Shown piece by piece: positions 13,001 to 25,900 of a DNA stretch of 64,000 nt. The translations under genes were made by a program, and so were the position numbers. Each line of letters begins with the position of its first letter. The stretch's first letter is position 1. Source of the DNA: Colius striatus (Eukaryota > Chordata > Aves > Coliiformes > Coliidae); assembly GCF_028858725.1 (NCBI RefSeq), contig NC_084762.1, positions 5,217,374 through 5,281,373 of the forward strand, written 5' to 3'. The notes under the pieces were generated by a model. That model ran no database searches. It was given only the letters and a program-made list of their open reading frames with translations, and was not told the DNA's origin.

Positions 13001-14850
13001 CACAGGTGCTGTGAACTTCGTGCTCTGTGCTGCAGTGTGGCTTCTCCAGGCAGTATTCCTGCTAGGGGATATCCCACAGCCTGAAGCTCAGAACCTTCTC
13101 CTGGGAAAGGATTGTGGACCTATCTGGAGCAGGAACTCACTTTCCAGGACTTAAGGTAAGCAACTGCAAAGACACAGACAGATATGCTTATACATAGAGG
13201 TATGCTTATACATCCCCCTTACCATGTGTAGGGCAAACTCCTGCTTTCAGGAGATCATTTATCTACCAAAGTGAAAAGGGAATTTCCTCCTGGAGGCTCC
13301 AGTGAGCCCTTCAAGGGAGGGGTGAAATACTTGACATTTCCACTCACCTTCCACCAGGCACTGTAGAGGGCCTGGGTCTTCACTCAGAGCAATGAGGATT
13401 TGATAACCCAAACTCTCTGTAATGACTAGAATGTATTGGAGTTCTGGAGGCACAATTAATCTCCAACTTGTCAAATCCTGCTGCCCCTGTGTAGTGTAAA
13501 ACGAGTTTCCTGCTGCTGTGCCTTGTTAAAACTTCAGTACTCATTTTAGCTTATTCTAACAGCTGATGCTAGAAGTTTATTAAGCTGACATCTTTATTTA
13601 CAGAGCATGCTTTGAACAGAGTAGCCTTAATGTAAGAATTATTTTAACAGTTTATTTCCTAAAAGTAACTCAAATGCACTTTCTAAGCATCACACCTGCA
13701 CAGAAGCCGAATCACAGCATGAAGTTGCACTGCAGCCACAGCAAATTCAGTGCAAAATGAATACATCTCAATTTACATAGAGACCAAACTCAGTGGGGAA
13801 AAAAAAACCAGCAAAACCTACACAATAAAACCAGGAAGGAAAACTTGTAGGATTACCTAACAATCAGACTAAAAGCTCAGGCAGCCTGGAGAAAGGATAT
13901 TAGTGCCTTTAATTCTTGAATGCCTCTGGAAAATTCTATGGCAGGGATGGAATTTTCTCTTCAATTAAATAGGGCAATTTAAAACATATAAAGGTAATTA
14001 CAAAACTTCTGATGGATTTTGCTCACACCACGGTCAAGGGACCACAATTTAACTGGAACTAGAATTTCAGACATGCATTTACATGTTTTTAGTGTTGCTC
14101 CCTGCAGCTCCACCCTGTATAAATCAGGTTATTTAGGGATTAAGTGCCTGGAAACATGAGAGGTTTCAGTATGAAATATGTTCAAAATCCTGGAATTAAT
14201 TTTATAACTTTTGCTAAGAGCATTAGCAACACACAGCACAATTGGCCCAACATCTAGAGATCTGCTTGTAATTACTACTTTCTATTGTGATAGCTTTCAA
14301 TCTATTACCATACGGGTTTCCAGTGATACATGACAATGGAAATGTCACTCTGGCTCAATACTGTCAACCCTCATTTTCAGAACAGGAAATAAAAGCTTTG
14401 AAGTGACCAATGAAACAGAGCAATCATGTACTTTTGGCTTTATGTAGTTTGAGAGCATTGTTACACATTCTTTTGAGCACTATGGAATGAGAAGTGCAGT
14501 AAGATGTCATTTAAACCTGCTCTGTCCTGATTGTGTGTTATGCAGATGATGGCATAGTGATGTAATCAGTGGTACAGAGGTCCCAAAGTAAAATCTTAAT
14601 AAAACATCACTTTAATACACAAGTTACACATCCTGTAAGAATCCCAGATTATCAATATCTGTGTATCACTAAAGAGTTAAGTTGATAAAGGATTTATTTT
14701 CACCCATTTCTCACCTCTCACTTCCATCATGGTGCTAAGCCCACATTGGCTGTGCCTGCACTGTTGGAAATTAAAAGAACTTGGTTGTAAAATATGGGAA
14801 TTAATTGTGCAGAAACAGGATGAATTGAAACTCCTTAAAGCCAAACAACT
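4100..14850. other. Anonymous non-coding sequence left of TMEM14C
   Basis: About 10.7 kb with no supported gene. The longest ORFs (7069-7443 minus; 12771-13154 plus) have low-complexity composition, no domain and no splice context. From the human map (recalled, not checked) MAK would be the next gene on this side of TMEM14C, but no MAK exon was recognised. Minus-strand AATAAA motifs at about 13.58-13.65 kb and 14.69 kb could mark distal TMEM14C polyadenylation. Confidence 0.4.
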
Positions 14851-15420
14851 GTATGAGTTCAGAGGCCCGAGGCCTTAAACTTCAGGGTTACAAACCACCT
14901 GGGAGTCTGGTGCTAAACAAGGAGATAAACAAGAAGAAAGGGGAGATAATCGAAGAAAGGAGAGATAATGGTCGTACCTGGAGTTAACTGATGACACCCA
15001 AGTGTAGATAAGATAAAAGGCTTTTAAATCTGCAGGAGAAAATACTTCAGAGATAAGCAACCAGACTTCCTCCCTAAGAATAGAAACTAGAGAGGGACAA
15101 AGGATCAAGAAGACCCCAGACTCAAATATTGCTATTGGGCCACGCTATCACAAGAGGGAAGGGGATTTTAAGAGTATAATAACCTCTGTCAGGAGAAGCC
15201 CCATTGGAAATTCCTACACCATGCACTAATAGAACTGGGAGACCAAGTGCAGAAAAGCACAAGATGCTCCTGACGCCTCTTCCACACTTGAGCCCTCAAG
15301 CATCACAGCAGAAGCAGAAACTCTCCTGACTCCAAGGTTTCTGAGTCAAGACAGATTTGAAGAGGCATAGCCACTTCCCCATGTGATAAAAACAAAATGC
15401 TGATATAGTCTGTTGTCAGA
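14850..15420. repeat. Possible degraded interspersed repeat (unclassified, LTR-like)
   Basis: This block differs from its flanks: it is purine-rich, with repeated AGGAGATAA / GGAGATAAT motifs near 14,925-14,970 and then a segment rich in CTCCTGAC. It resembles decayed avian ERV LTR sequence in texture, but I could not define TG...CA ends, a primer-binding site or a target-site duplication. Confidence 0.2.
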
Positions 15421-15589
15421 TCAGCATTATCTAGTGTTCCTGTTAGACTATTGTATCCTGGTTAAACAGTCCTCTGGCCAGATCACACTCATTCAGCTAA
15501 TCCACAGAGTTAAGTTCCTTTCCAACAACTGTTTTTATGTGGTGTTAATGAAGGCCCCTAATTTAACCTTCAGATTTTTAAATAGCATT

Positions 15590-15643
15590 GAAAGATGATC
15601 TTTAAAGGTCCCTTCCAACCCCTGCCATACCATACGGTTCTAT
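15590..15643 (+). mobile_element. CR1 tail fragment
   Basis: A fragment of about 50 bp ends with the sense-strand CR1 terminus: GATGATCTTTAAAGGTCCC followed by TTCCAACCCCTGCCATA and a degenerate ATTCTATG-like end. Only the extreme 3' end is present, as expected of a severely 5'-truncated insertion. Confidence 0.75.
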
Positions 15644-16265
15644 GCCTGCATTTGGATATTAGCAATTAGCTGCAAAGACTTGCATTGAGAGGAAAATGAG
15701 GTAAAAAAACCCATACACACAGAAAGGATACAAACCCATACCAAATAAAGCTTTGTAACAGATTTTACTTGTAGAAAAGCATCATGTTGGCATCATTTCA
15801 CAATAAAAAAGGCAAGATCTGTGTGGTGTTATACAGACGTGATGTATCAACTCAGAATGCAGCAGGTAAAGCGTACCGTAATAGTCAGTAGGAGATGCAG
15901 TGTTCTATTTACATAATTACTCCTGGTGCCTCTCTGTGGTTACTTCCTTAATTACAGGTCCTCTCTGCTTCATACATGTCAGCAGTACATTTCGAAATAT
16001 AAACCCTGGAAGTGTTAAAGTACTCTGAAATGTGTCTCAAAAAACAAAACCCAGGACCAATTTCTCACTACACGACAATAGCTCTACCAGAACACCAAAC
16101 CAAATGGCACTTTGCATGGAAACTGACACCTTATTCTGCTCCCTATTATATAAAAAAGGGAAAAAAAGTCTTGATATAGAAAATTGTCCCATCTTCTTGC
16201 TTCTGCATTCGTGCAACTTCATTATCGGGTTTCCTTATCCAGACATTAAACTGTAAAATGGAGAG

Positions 16266-19200
16266 TTACTTATCGTGGGGCTTTTCCACTATCTTCAGTG
16301 CTAATCTTCCAACCATTAGCAAACTGTGTAAGGGGGGAAAAAAAAACCACAGAATAAGAATTTGTCAATTCATTTTCAAATGCTTCCCATGTAACTGGTG
16401 CATGGAAACAATAAAGATGCATAAAAATATGATTCACTCGATCTCAGTGTAATTAAGCACATTCAAAAAATACACATAGGAGGTTAAAAAGAAACAGTAT
16501 GTTGTGTTGTACCTGACACCAGCAATTAGCCCTGCAGGCATGAATTTTCCAGAGTTGTAAAATCTTGTTCCCATGACTGCAGTCAGTGCTCCAGATGTAA
16601 CTTAAATGAGAGATCACACAGTGCGGTCAGCAGAGATGCGTATGCATGAGAGAGATGCTACAAATCAGAACTAACAGAGCAGACAGAAGCAGTAGCATCA
16701 AGTAAAAAGCAGGAAGAGTTATTTCATGGGATGGACAAAATAGTCAATAAACTGTGTAAGCTTTGGAATGCCTCAGTAAGAGAACAACATACTCTAAATC
16801 AGGTTCTAGCAGACAAGGCATTCCATATGTTTCCACACACATTCATTTTTTTGGTGTGTCAGAATGTGCTTTGGAGACTGGAGATAATCTATCCTACGCT
16901 GCTCTGAAATTCCCTCCTTCCCTGTGCACCGGCAAATCACTAAACCTGGGCTCATAATTCACCCACTTTTCATAAAAGGGAGACATCATTTTCATGTCTA
17001 ACTTGTAGTAATGTTAGAATTAACTAATCTGTGTTGGCAAAAGATATCGAAAGGGAAGTGCCAAGCATTTCTGACCTATTTCAGCCCTGCACCACCTTCC
17101 ACTAAGGTCAGAGTTAAAGGTCTCCACCCTGACCACTTGATAGGGGCCAGGTAGTTTCACTGAGCCACTAAAATAGAAAGGGCAGTCCCTGGAGCACTGT
17201 ACCTCTAAGACAGATGAAATACCATGAAAGCTATATGGAAAATGTACTGATTAAATCCTTAGCTTGCATGTGCTACCCAGTGGTAACAACTGCACATTAG
17301 CACGTTGTTCCAAACACTCTTCTACTTCTGTTTCTACATGATGGCTAATCCTGCAGGACCCAGCTCATCTTCCATCCTAGCCATGCCATCCTATCTCTCA
17401 AACATCACCCTCAATATTGTCACAAGCATCCAAGATCCAGCAACCCAACACGCATCAGGTGAGCTACAGGAATCACCTACAGCGATTTTTCTCAGGCCAC
17501 TTCAATAGCAAGGAACCTTAACTTACTAGCAAATGACAACAGTTCAAGTCATGTTATTTTGCAACTGGCAGTAGCTTTGGGCATGCACAGATTCAGGTGA
17601 TAACCATCCTAACTTGACTGCAACCGTGAGCTCTATATGGTTGATGGCATAAAGACAAAAATTGCATTTTGGAGATTCACACCATACTACACACAAGTTT
17701 TTAAACACAAGATGCTTATTTGATTGCTACTTTTCAAAAGGATGTGAAATTATTGTATTTGGTTTTAATTTTTATTAACCACTTGAGTTTCACTTTACCC
17801 CAGTGCACATTGTCCTTCACAATCTATGGTTTTGTTGATGTTCAGAAGACAAACTGTAATGATAAATAAGTTCTCCTCTCCTGTTGTAGGAAGTGAACAC
17901 AAGTTCAAGTTTGAACTATCACTCAAAGTACTCCCTAATTGTCATGAAAGGGATGCAGGAATGTAGTGAGAAATCACTGAGCAAGACACACCATGACAAG
18001 CATTCTCAACACATTCTTTAACAAAATAATTAAGTAACACTAACAGTTCACATTCCAGGGACAGCAGTGGAGTTTGGCCACTCCTGGAGACTTTTCATTA
18101 AAACACACGTTTAAAGACTGGATTAAAAATACATTTATAACACCATCAGTTTAACTCTTCTGCAAAGACTCATTTGAAGTTATTTTAGGGTAAATACAAT
18201 CCTTTCAAATGAAAATGTTAAATTACTTACTCAGAGAAATCCAAACATTATTTGGATTCTGTGAGAGCTGATAGGCACCCAGTCCAGCCAAACTCCCAAA
18301 GAAAAGGCCAGCAGCTAGTGAGGGGATACTACCTAAATAATTGAAAGATAATGCATTTATTAAAAGCTTAAAAATAAACTTGCTTATCTGTTTTGTAAAA
18401 CACCAAGAATAACAAAACGAGGAGCTCATTTTTTTAAAGCAGATTACAGAGTTGTTGGGTTTTTTCCTTTTAATATATTAAGACCTTGCTAGAAGACCTT
18501 TTAATATATTAAGACCTACCAAGAAATATGTTCAAAACACAGAAACACAGGATCTTAAAAGGTTGGAAAGGACCTCGAAAGATCATCTACTCCAAATCCC
18601 CTGCCAAAGCAGGACCTCCTGGAGTAGGTCATGCAGGAACTTGTCCAAGTGGGTTTTGAACGTCCCCAAAGGAGACTCAACAACTCACCTGGACAGCCTG
18701 TTCCAGTGCTCTGTCACTCTTACTCTTGCATAAGACAGAAATAGCATTGGCATTTAATTATTGAACAGCAAAACCTTTAATACACTTATGATGGAAATAA
18801 TAATGAGAAAAGCAAAATAATTGGGTTTTCCTTTGTGCAAACTGAGGTATGTTGTTTCAGCACAGTAATACCAGAATTTCTTGAGAGTCAAGTTAAGTAG
18901 ATGGATTAAATAGTAAAGGTTTAAGTTCAGGAAAAAAGACACATGGACTGAACCACGCAGGAGGACATTTGGACAAAGAGTTGCCAAAGGAGAGAGGTCA
19001 CCTCTCCTGTGATCTGATCAAAGATAACTGAAGGCTGTGGAAGAAGGTTCCTTGCACTCACCTAAACTTTGGATCAAGTCCTTAGTATAAATGATAACCC
19101 CAAACTACCAGAAGATAAAGGATACCACATCCAAATTGTTGATGTCTAGATAACACCAAGTAATGAAGTGGCACGACAGCTGTGAGGGGTGAATGCCCTC

Positions 19201-20819
19201 TGTAAGGCTAATGCAGAATTCAGGACACAGTGCTACTGAGAGGTTATTCTAGATTTCATTTTTCAGAGGTTAAAAAAAACAACTCAAAAAGTCAAGACTT
19301 GAGACTGCAAAGCTAAGCTGATATTCTCTCAATGTTACAGGAGGCTCACATGTTGCTCCCAGAAAGTAATCGTAACAAGGCAGCTGTAACATCACTTCAG
19401 ATCCTGCCTTTGGTACAAAAAGCAGGAGATACAGAAAGCACCAGATACTCTTGTGCATGTGCAAGGAAAAGATACTGCTCTAATAAGTGGCTGTTCTGCA
19501 CAGAATACAGTTTAGCAACCGATATGTGGTAGCTACAGTTGTTGCCACAAGCCTGGGAGCCAAGAAATGGCCATCACATCCTTGTTTTTTACCTCAAGAC
19601 ATGAGTTAAGCAGCTACGACACATACACCTAACTACTACAACTATATCACCTCATGTTCAGGAAGTTCCTGACTTTTGAGACACTAAGACACAGAGAATT
19701 TATTAAATGAAGAAAGAAAATAAATAACCAATCAGTCAACCATTCCTTGCTTGCCCCATTCTTCTGTTCTTCCCAAGGCACCTACTGCTGACCTCTGTCT
19801 GTGTGGGAGAGTCATCTTAGCTCTCTGGATGAGAGCAATAAGTAGCAATAAGACAGGGTTGGCTTTTTTTCCCCTACAAGTCACATACAAGTTTCTGTTC
19901 TCCCTTCAAAAATCCTGTGACCTCAGCATGACCATGTTCTCCCATCTGGGCCTAGAGGATAAGAATGACACCTACCATTTCATAATGGCTTCAGAGAAAT
20001 ACAGATGCTATTAGCTACATGTCAGTATTATCCTTTCTGCCCTAAACTCCACTCAGAGCCCAAAAGATAAACCAAGCCAATAGAAACCAGCCTGGAATAG
20101 GCATTAGCATCTATGTTAGTGAAATGCACTGGTAAAATTCTTACTGATTTCAGCAATGCACCTTCATGTCACAAACACTAGGATGGCTTATGGATTTTCA
20201 AAGCTGAAGGAAACAGTACTTGCAACAGGGATGAACCCACAGTTTTGTCCAGAGGAAAGCAAACTCAGGAAAAAGAAGAGGAAATGAATGCAGTAGGTCA
20301 GAGGGTAAGCTTATGATAGAGCCCAGAAGAGGAACAAGCTTAATGATTTGCATTGTTCAGCTTTACTTGGAGAAAAGATGCTCCTGGAAACCCTCTGCAG
20401 CTTGCAAGAACAGTTACCATCAGACACTACAACGAAAATATTTCCTTAAGAACCCAAAACGGTGATTTAAGTCACCTGAAGATACAGAATGCTCACAGTG
20501 CAAAAGCTTTTGTGAAGCTAATTTATGTCCGTTCACCCAAAGAGCACAACACAGAATTAGGATGCCAAACACCCACCAGAAAACAAAGCACCAGCTCAAC
20601 CCAAAAAGCACCACACCCCAACAGCAGCAACTTATCAGCACCTGGCCCAAAATGATAAACTTCACGTCTGCGTGAGCTTCGAGATAAGAAAAAATTAGTT
20701 ACTTGGGGGGGGAGGGGAATACAAGCACCTTCCTGTGCCGTACCTGCCTTTGCATAGCCAATGAGCCCTCCTGAAGCAACCAGGGCAGCGTAGCCATAGC
20801 CGAGCCAGTCCACTGCCAT
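16266..20819 (-). CDS. TMEM14C: Transmembrane protein 14C, complete in 4 coding exons
   Basis: Coding exons on the minus strand, in order: 20819-20744, 18332-18231, 16600-16513 and 16323-16266 (TAA at 16268-16266), all with GT-AG introns. They sum to 324 bp, 107 residues. The product is a Tmemb_14 family protein with four hydrophobic segments at about residues 7-23, 30-47, 58-72 and 80-100. Diagnostic blocks are [12 protein letters not shown] (7-18), [20 protein letters not shown] (29-48) and [12 protein letters not shown] (76-87), which fit TMEM14C rather than TMEM14A. In mammals TMEM14C is a mitochondrial inner-membrane protein needed for protoporphyrinogen IX handling in erythroid haem synthesis. 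The start ATG lies 8 bp inside its exon, after a good acceptor at 20828; the N-terminus is a few residues shorter than I recall for human. The last residues (EKPHDK) diverge. The polyadenylation site is not settled. Confidence 0.95.
18466..18517. repeat. 31-bp period tandem duplication
   Basis: The 21-bp AT-rich block starting CCTTTTAATATATTAAGACC occurs at 18466 and again at 18497 with a spacer of about 10 bp. It lies in TMEM14C intron 1, just upstream of the second coding exon, and is probably a replication-slippage duplication. Confidence 0.85.
18541..18735 (-). mobile_element. CR1 LINE fragment, diverged
   Basis: This is a reverse-oriented CR1 3' end. Recognisable blocks are GGTTGGAAAGGACCT, a CCCCTGCCAAAGCAGG segment and CCTGGACAGCCTGTTCCAG. 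It is more diverged than the 3.8-kb copy and probably from an older subfamily. It lies in TMEM14C intron 1. Confidence 0.88.
20495..20655. repeat. A/C-rich low-complexity patch
   Basis: About 160 bp strongly biased to A and C on the plus strand (runs such as CCAAACACCCACCAG), sitting in TMEM14C intron 1 close to the first coding exon. Similar patches occur at 38.21-38.32 kb and 60.21-60.31 kb. Confidence 0.6.
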
Positions 20820-20929
20820 GCTGAGAACTGCGAGGGAAATCGTGCTGAGGATCAGTATCGCTCATGTTTGTAGGGAAAGAAAAACCAAACCAAACCACCA
20901 GCATTTTGCCGTGAGGGGCTTTCCCACGA

Positions 20930-21215
20930 GCAAGACCTGAGCCCTAACCAGAGCCCAAGAGACAGAGCCTGGGGGTCAGGGGGCTGCCTCGGGGGCGGCT
21001 CTGGGGGCTGGCCCCGCCGGGGATGGGGGACAAGCGGCTCTCACCTACCCGGTAGCAGCGTTCCACAGCAGCCGGGGCGGAGCAGCCTGCGGAAGGGGAG
21101 GCGAGGGAACAACGCACCGCCCAAAGCTTCCCTTTTCCGATCTTCTGACAGAAGGGGGAAAAAAGAAACCCAACCCACAACGTTCCCAGCCCCGGCGGCG
21201 GGCATCAAGGATGCC
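20930..21215 (-). promoter_or_regulatory. TMEM14C: CpG-rich TMEM14C promoter and probable 5' UTR exon
   Basis: A GC- and CpG-rich block lies just upstream of the TMEM14C start codon on the minus strand. Within it a donor-like sequence (GGGTAG|GTGAG, about 21,045-21,054 on the plus map) would end a noncoding first exon that splices to the acceptor before 20827. No TATA box was seen. The transcription start is inferred to lie near 21.06-21.2 kb. Confidence 0.6.
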
Positions 21216-21219
21216 CAAG

Positions 21220-22900
21220 CGCTTGCAAATGAGGACAGACTGCAGTGCAGACGAGGTTTTGTGTGCTTGTTCAATGAGGTGTGAAGCTCGCTCATAATTG
21301 CATTCGTGTGCACCCATCCTAGTCCGGTGTCAGAAGTGGGGGGTGTGTAGTACAGCTGAGAAATTGGGGGTTGGATTATTAACACAGCTAGTGCAACAGA
21401 GCAGGAAAAAATGTACAGAGGTGTTTATAATTGTCTACAACAGTAAAATAGTCTCTTTCAAGTGCTTAAACTGGCTTACTTCATGGTGCATCATGATTTC
21501 TCACAGTTGGTTACACCTTTACCTCCCATGGACACTTAACCACAGAGAAAGAGCGAGCAATTAAAACTCTGATCTAACACCTTTCCTGCCAAGTCTACAA
21601 CCACTTAACATCCTCTATTGTTTGCCTGTGTTTGTGTACCCACACATTCTGGGTATTTTTGAAGTTAAAAGCTGCACAAGTACAACTGAAATCTCTTTAA
21701 GGTTGAATTAAACTGAGCTCATATAAATCCACTACACCGAATATTCAGACAAGGGGTAGTAGTCATTTATCCTGTGGGAAACAGGCAGAGAAGATGCAGA
21801 CACCCACTTCCAAGAGGAAATTGCCAGTGTCACAGGAATAACCTCCTAACAGCACGATGGTGTTTCGGTGTCAGATGAGCTAGTTACATGCTATTTTACA
21901 TCTCTAAGCCAGCCTGCATTTCTGTCTCCAGCTTTCACTCAGTCTTTTTCTTATTCTGATTTATCTCTACTTTTCCTTTGGTTCACAGATAAGGGAGAAC
22001 AGGTTGTTACAAAACTGAATCGGAATTAGAGCATAATTCCAATTACTCTTTGAAAACAGAAGGAATAATGACAACTCTGGTAGTGCAGAAAACAACATTA
22101 CCATGGCTTACTTTGAAAAGAAATAAATAATACATTTAGTTAGCTATTTGACCTTGTTCTCTACTGCTCAGCTGTGTTTTTCCTACAGTATATTTGTAGT
22201 AAGACTTAGGAGATAAAATCCCCTCTCCCACTGACTGAGGAGGTCAGGAATTCACTTTTTGTTTAAGTGCAAAAGAGGTGGGTGACGTTTTATCATCAGG
22301 ACAAACATTTAAAACATTAGATAAATTTTGTTTTAACAATACAGCTCAGATCAAGGACTTGAGAATGTAAAAGCTCATTGATATAAACTCTCCCACCCAA
22401 AAATATTCTGAACAAAAGACTTCAGTCGTGTGAACCGTAGGTGCAAAGACTTCATAAAAAAATTATGTGCATGAAGTACGGACACAGTAAAAACCCCAAA
22501 CATTTTGCTCATAAAGTAATACACGACAAAGGCAGATCATATTTTGAGTCAAACAGTCACTTTACCAACAGAAAAATAGTGTATGTGTTTTTAATATGCA
22601 TTCAAGGGAGACAAAAATGTACCTGAGACAGAGGCAGCTGTTTTTATTGTTTCAGCGTCTTTTTCAGAGACGGTTAAAAACCATTTGCTACTGTTAATAG
22701 AAAACATATAAACATTAAATACCATTCATATATTTTTGCTTCAGTCAATTAGGAAAAACTGCCATCTCTTTTGCTACTCCCCAGAATGGTCAGTCAGTTT
22801 ATTGGGGTAAAAACATTCATTATTTCAAACAACAGATCAGTTTAGACACAGAAGTCCTCTCAGAGGTTTAAAGCCTTACAAAAAACTTCAGCAACACCGG
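21220..22900. other. Intergenic interval between TMEM14C promoter and PAK1IP1 3' end
   Basis: No gene was seen. The right part is probably PAK1IP1 3' UTR: minus-strand AATAAA motifs occur at about 22,910-22,915 (only some 22 bp past the stop), 22,798-22,803 and near 22,642. Which one is used cannot be decided from sequence alone. Confidence 0.5.
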
Positions 22901-22936
22901 CATTTACTTTTTATTCAGGAGAGAAAGTAGCTGCCT

Positions 22937-25900
22937 TCATGCTGAGCTATTCCGTTTCTTTTTCTTCTTTTGCAGTGGAGCTTTCAATTTTTGCTTCTCT
23001 GGAGTAATCTTTCTCTTTCTTTTGGCCGTTTCATCACTTTTACCAGTCCAACAAACTTTCTTTTTCTTGACTATTGATGATTTTTCATTTTCGTTTGCTG
23101 AAAGAAAACGAGAAATTATTCACACTGGTATCTATGTGCAGTCTTTAGAGTCTGAAGGGGCGGGGAGACTTATCTGTACCTCATTTTTAAAAAGGGGGTT
23201 ATAAATGATTTTCTTTTAACGGTAGAACGTGCCTTTTACCTTAGTTAAAGTATTTAAATAGATTATGAGACAGGAAAACAATAGAAAAAAGATACTGAGG
23301 CAGACTTCCTGAGTTTGCCTAACTACAATGGCCCCAGACCTAATTGTGTTTAGAGGGAAACAAGACATGCAGTTCTATCAAACTTATTCTTTTCTTATCT
23401 GTCTCAAAAGCTTCCCAGTGCCTTCCTCAGTTCGTTATTGCATTAAAGAGTAACAAAAGCTTCACGGAATAAAAATGAAGGGTATGTCCTTCAACATCCA
23501 TTCAGGCTTGAGACACTATCAGGCTGGGAAGGATATCTCTGTCATTTGCCAGTGTCAAGTCATATCCCCAATTCTTTAAGATATCAAAAGACAGTGAAAT
23601 CTCCCACTTAGTACATTCCATTTCACAGTCACATTAACAACCAAAAATAAACACGGTTCTATTACCTTGAGATGATGTTGCAGCATTATCAGAGTTTTCT
23701 TTAGTTTCTGAAGCTTGGTCAAGCCATACTCCAAGACATGTCAGCCTAGCTTTGGTATTGACTTCACACAGTAAAGATGGCACATCTTTAATCTGAAGAT
23801 AACACAGAAAAATATTAATTAAACATTATCTTATTTTTTTTGTTAGATTTACTGTAGCACCTGAAGTGAGAAAGTATCTTATGGCCCACTTTCCACTTCA
23901 TTTCTGCTGCCTAATGATGTTTAGAAGCAGAAGTTGTGTGCAGGTAAACGATCACAGTCCTGTTCCTGATACCAAAAAACTCCCAATGGCTTTAAGAACA
24001 TATCTTGATAAGCAAGATCAGGGGAGTTCAGGAACATGAGAGTAAGTATAAACAAGAGGAATAAGTAGGTGAGCCACAGAGCAGTAAAAACAAATTGTTA
24101 ACGATTTCAGAAGTTTTTGCAGAGTTAACAGGTCTATTTTGGTACAGCTAAAATCCCTTGAATTAAGTTATTGCATCAGATTTTTTTTTCCTCCACAAAG
24201 ACAAGGCTCCTGATTAAAAGTAATCTCTTCAGAGTGTGTTTCAAATTGCTCAACTGCAATTGTATCAGTCAGCTCTGGGAATAGCTGAGCAAGTATCACA
24301 TTACAGATATCAGGGGGGTAAAGCGTCACAAACACCTGTGCAGCATAACAGCATCAACCCACCAGAGATTATTTCATTAGGGTATTCTATGATTCTGCCT
24401 CACAGAGCTGGATGGAGCAGCTCACAGAGTTCTACTAAATGTTACAAAACCACCTCCCCCTCCCCAAAACACACAAAAGAATTTGTGTTTTAAAAAGAGC
24501 AGCAACAAGAATTCATCTCAGCAGTCCTTAGAACATCTATAACTGATTAGATTGTCTTAAAGTTTGGCCAGGTAGGTCTGCAGGGTACCACGTCTTTGCA
24601 TAAAAAGGAGATGAGATCTCCACGGTATCATCAGATTTATAGAATCATAGAATCATTTCAGCTGGAAGAGACCTTTGAGTCCAGCCTTTGTCCCAGCCCT
24701 ATCAACCACTAGACCATTTCCCTAAGTACAACATCCACCCGTCTCTGAGACCCCTCCGGGTATGATGACTCCAGCACCTCCCTGGGCAGCCCCTTCCAAT
24801 GCCTGACAATCCTTGCAGCAAAGAAATTCCTCCTCAGATGCAGCCTGAACCTCCCCTGGAGCAACCTGAGGCCGTTTCCTCTTGTTCTAGGGAGAACAGA
24901 CTGACTCCTGCCTTGCTACAGCTTCCTTTCAGGTAGTTGTAGAGAGCAATAAGGTCTCCCCTGAGCCTTCTTTTCTCCAGGCTAAACAGTTTGTTTTACA
25001 AACTTACAAAGACACAACAATCCACAAGTGCATAAAGATATGTGCATAGGCACAAGTCTCTACTGAACAGGACACTGAGGGAGATCAAGACATGCACATT
25101 TCAATTAAAATTTCCTCAGTGCTTTAAAGTTTATCTTTAGAACAGAACAGTCTGCCACATTGGTTGCCTGATATTACTGCACAACCATAACAAGCAGCTT
25201 AATAGACCAACCTTATTAAGATCCAGATTCCACACTTTAATGTAACCGTCACTGGATGCGGTAACAATAACGTGTTGTCCTTCCCTTTCAAAACTATAGA
25301 TATCTTTTACTCTGTGAAGAAAATGTAATGCTTTGTTACTTTACAGCATGGCAGTTCAGAATGGTAAGCTGACAGAAATTAAAGATGAGTAGGCAACGGT
25401 CTCCAAATCGGTTTGAACAGAAACCCCACAAATGACAGACAGGAAGGTGATCTGTTTTGGGTACTGTCAGTCAAAGCAGCAACACTTGCCTTTGCCAGGC
25501 TTGTTAGGATTCCCTTCAGAACACTTGGCTACTTTTAAGCACACACTATTAATCACATCAATGGCACTTTAGCTGATGCTTTTGTACTTTTATGAATTAA
25601 AAGCAGCATTTGGACAAATACTTGGTATTTGACAATAACAGAGAATATGTGATCACCCTCCTAGTGTGTGGATCCAGTACAACTGGTTTGTTTTATTTAA
25701 GCCTTCTAAAGAGTCACAAGCTGCAAAGACTGGTTAAACATTCATAAGATGGTCTTGCAGGAAAATAGTGGTACCCAATTTCAGGAGTGCAAAGACCACA
25801 CAGAGAGAAGTGTGTACTTCTGTGTGTTTGTGTGTGTTTTTAAGCAAGCACACACACACACACACACACGCTCACAAATTTAGAACTCCAGGATTTCTAA

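Noticed and set aside
12771-13154. 127-codon plus-strand ORF
   Set aside because: Contains a poly-Lys from an A run, no domain, no promoter or splice evidence.
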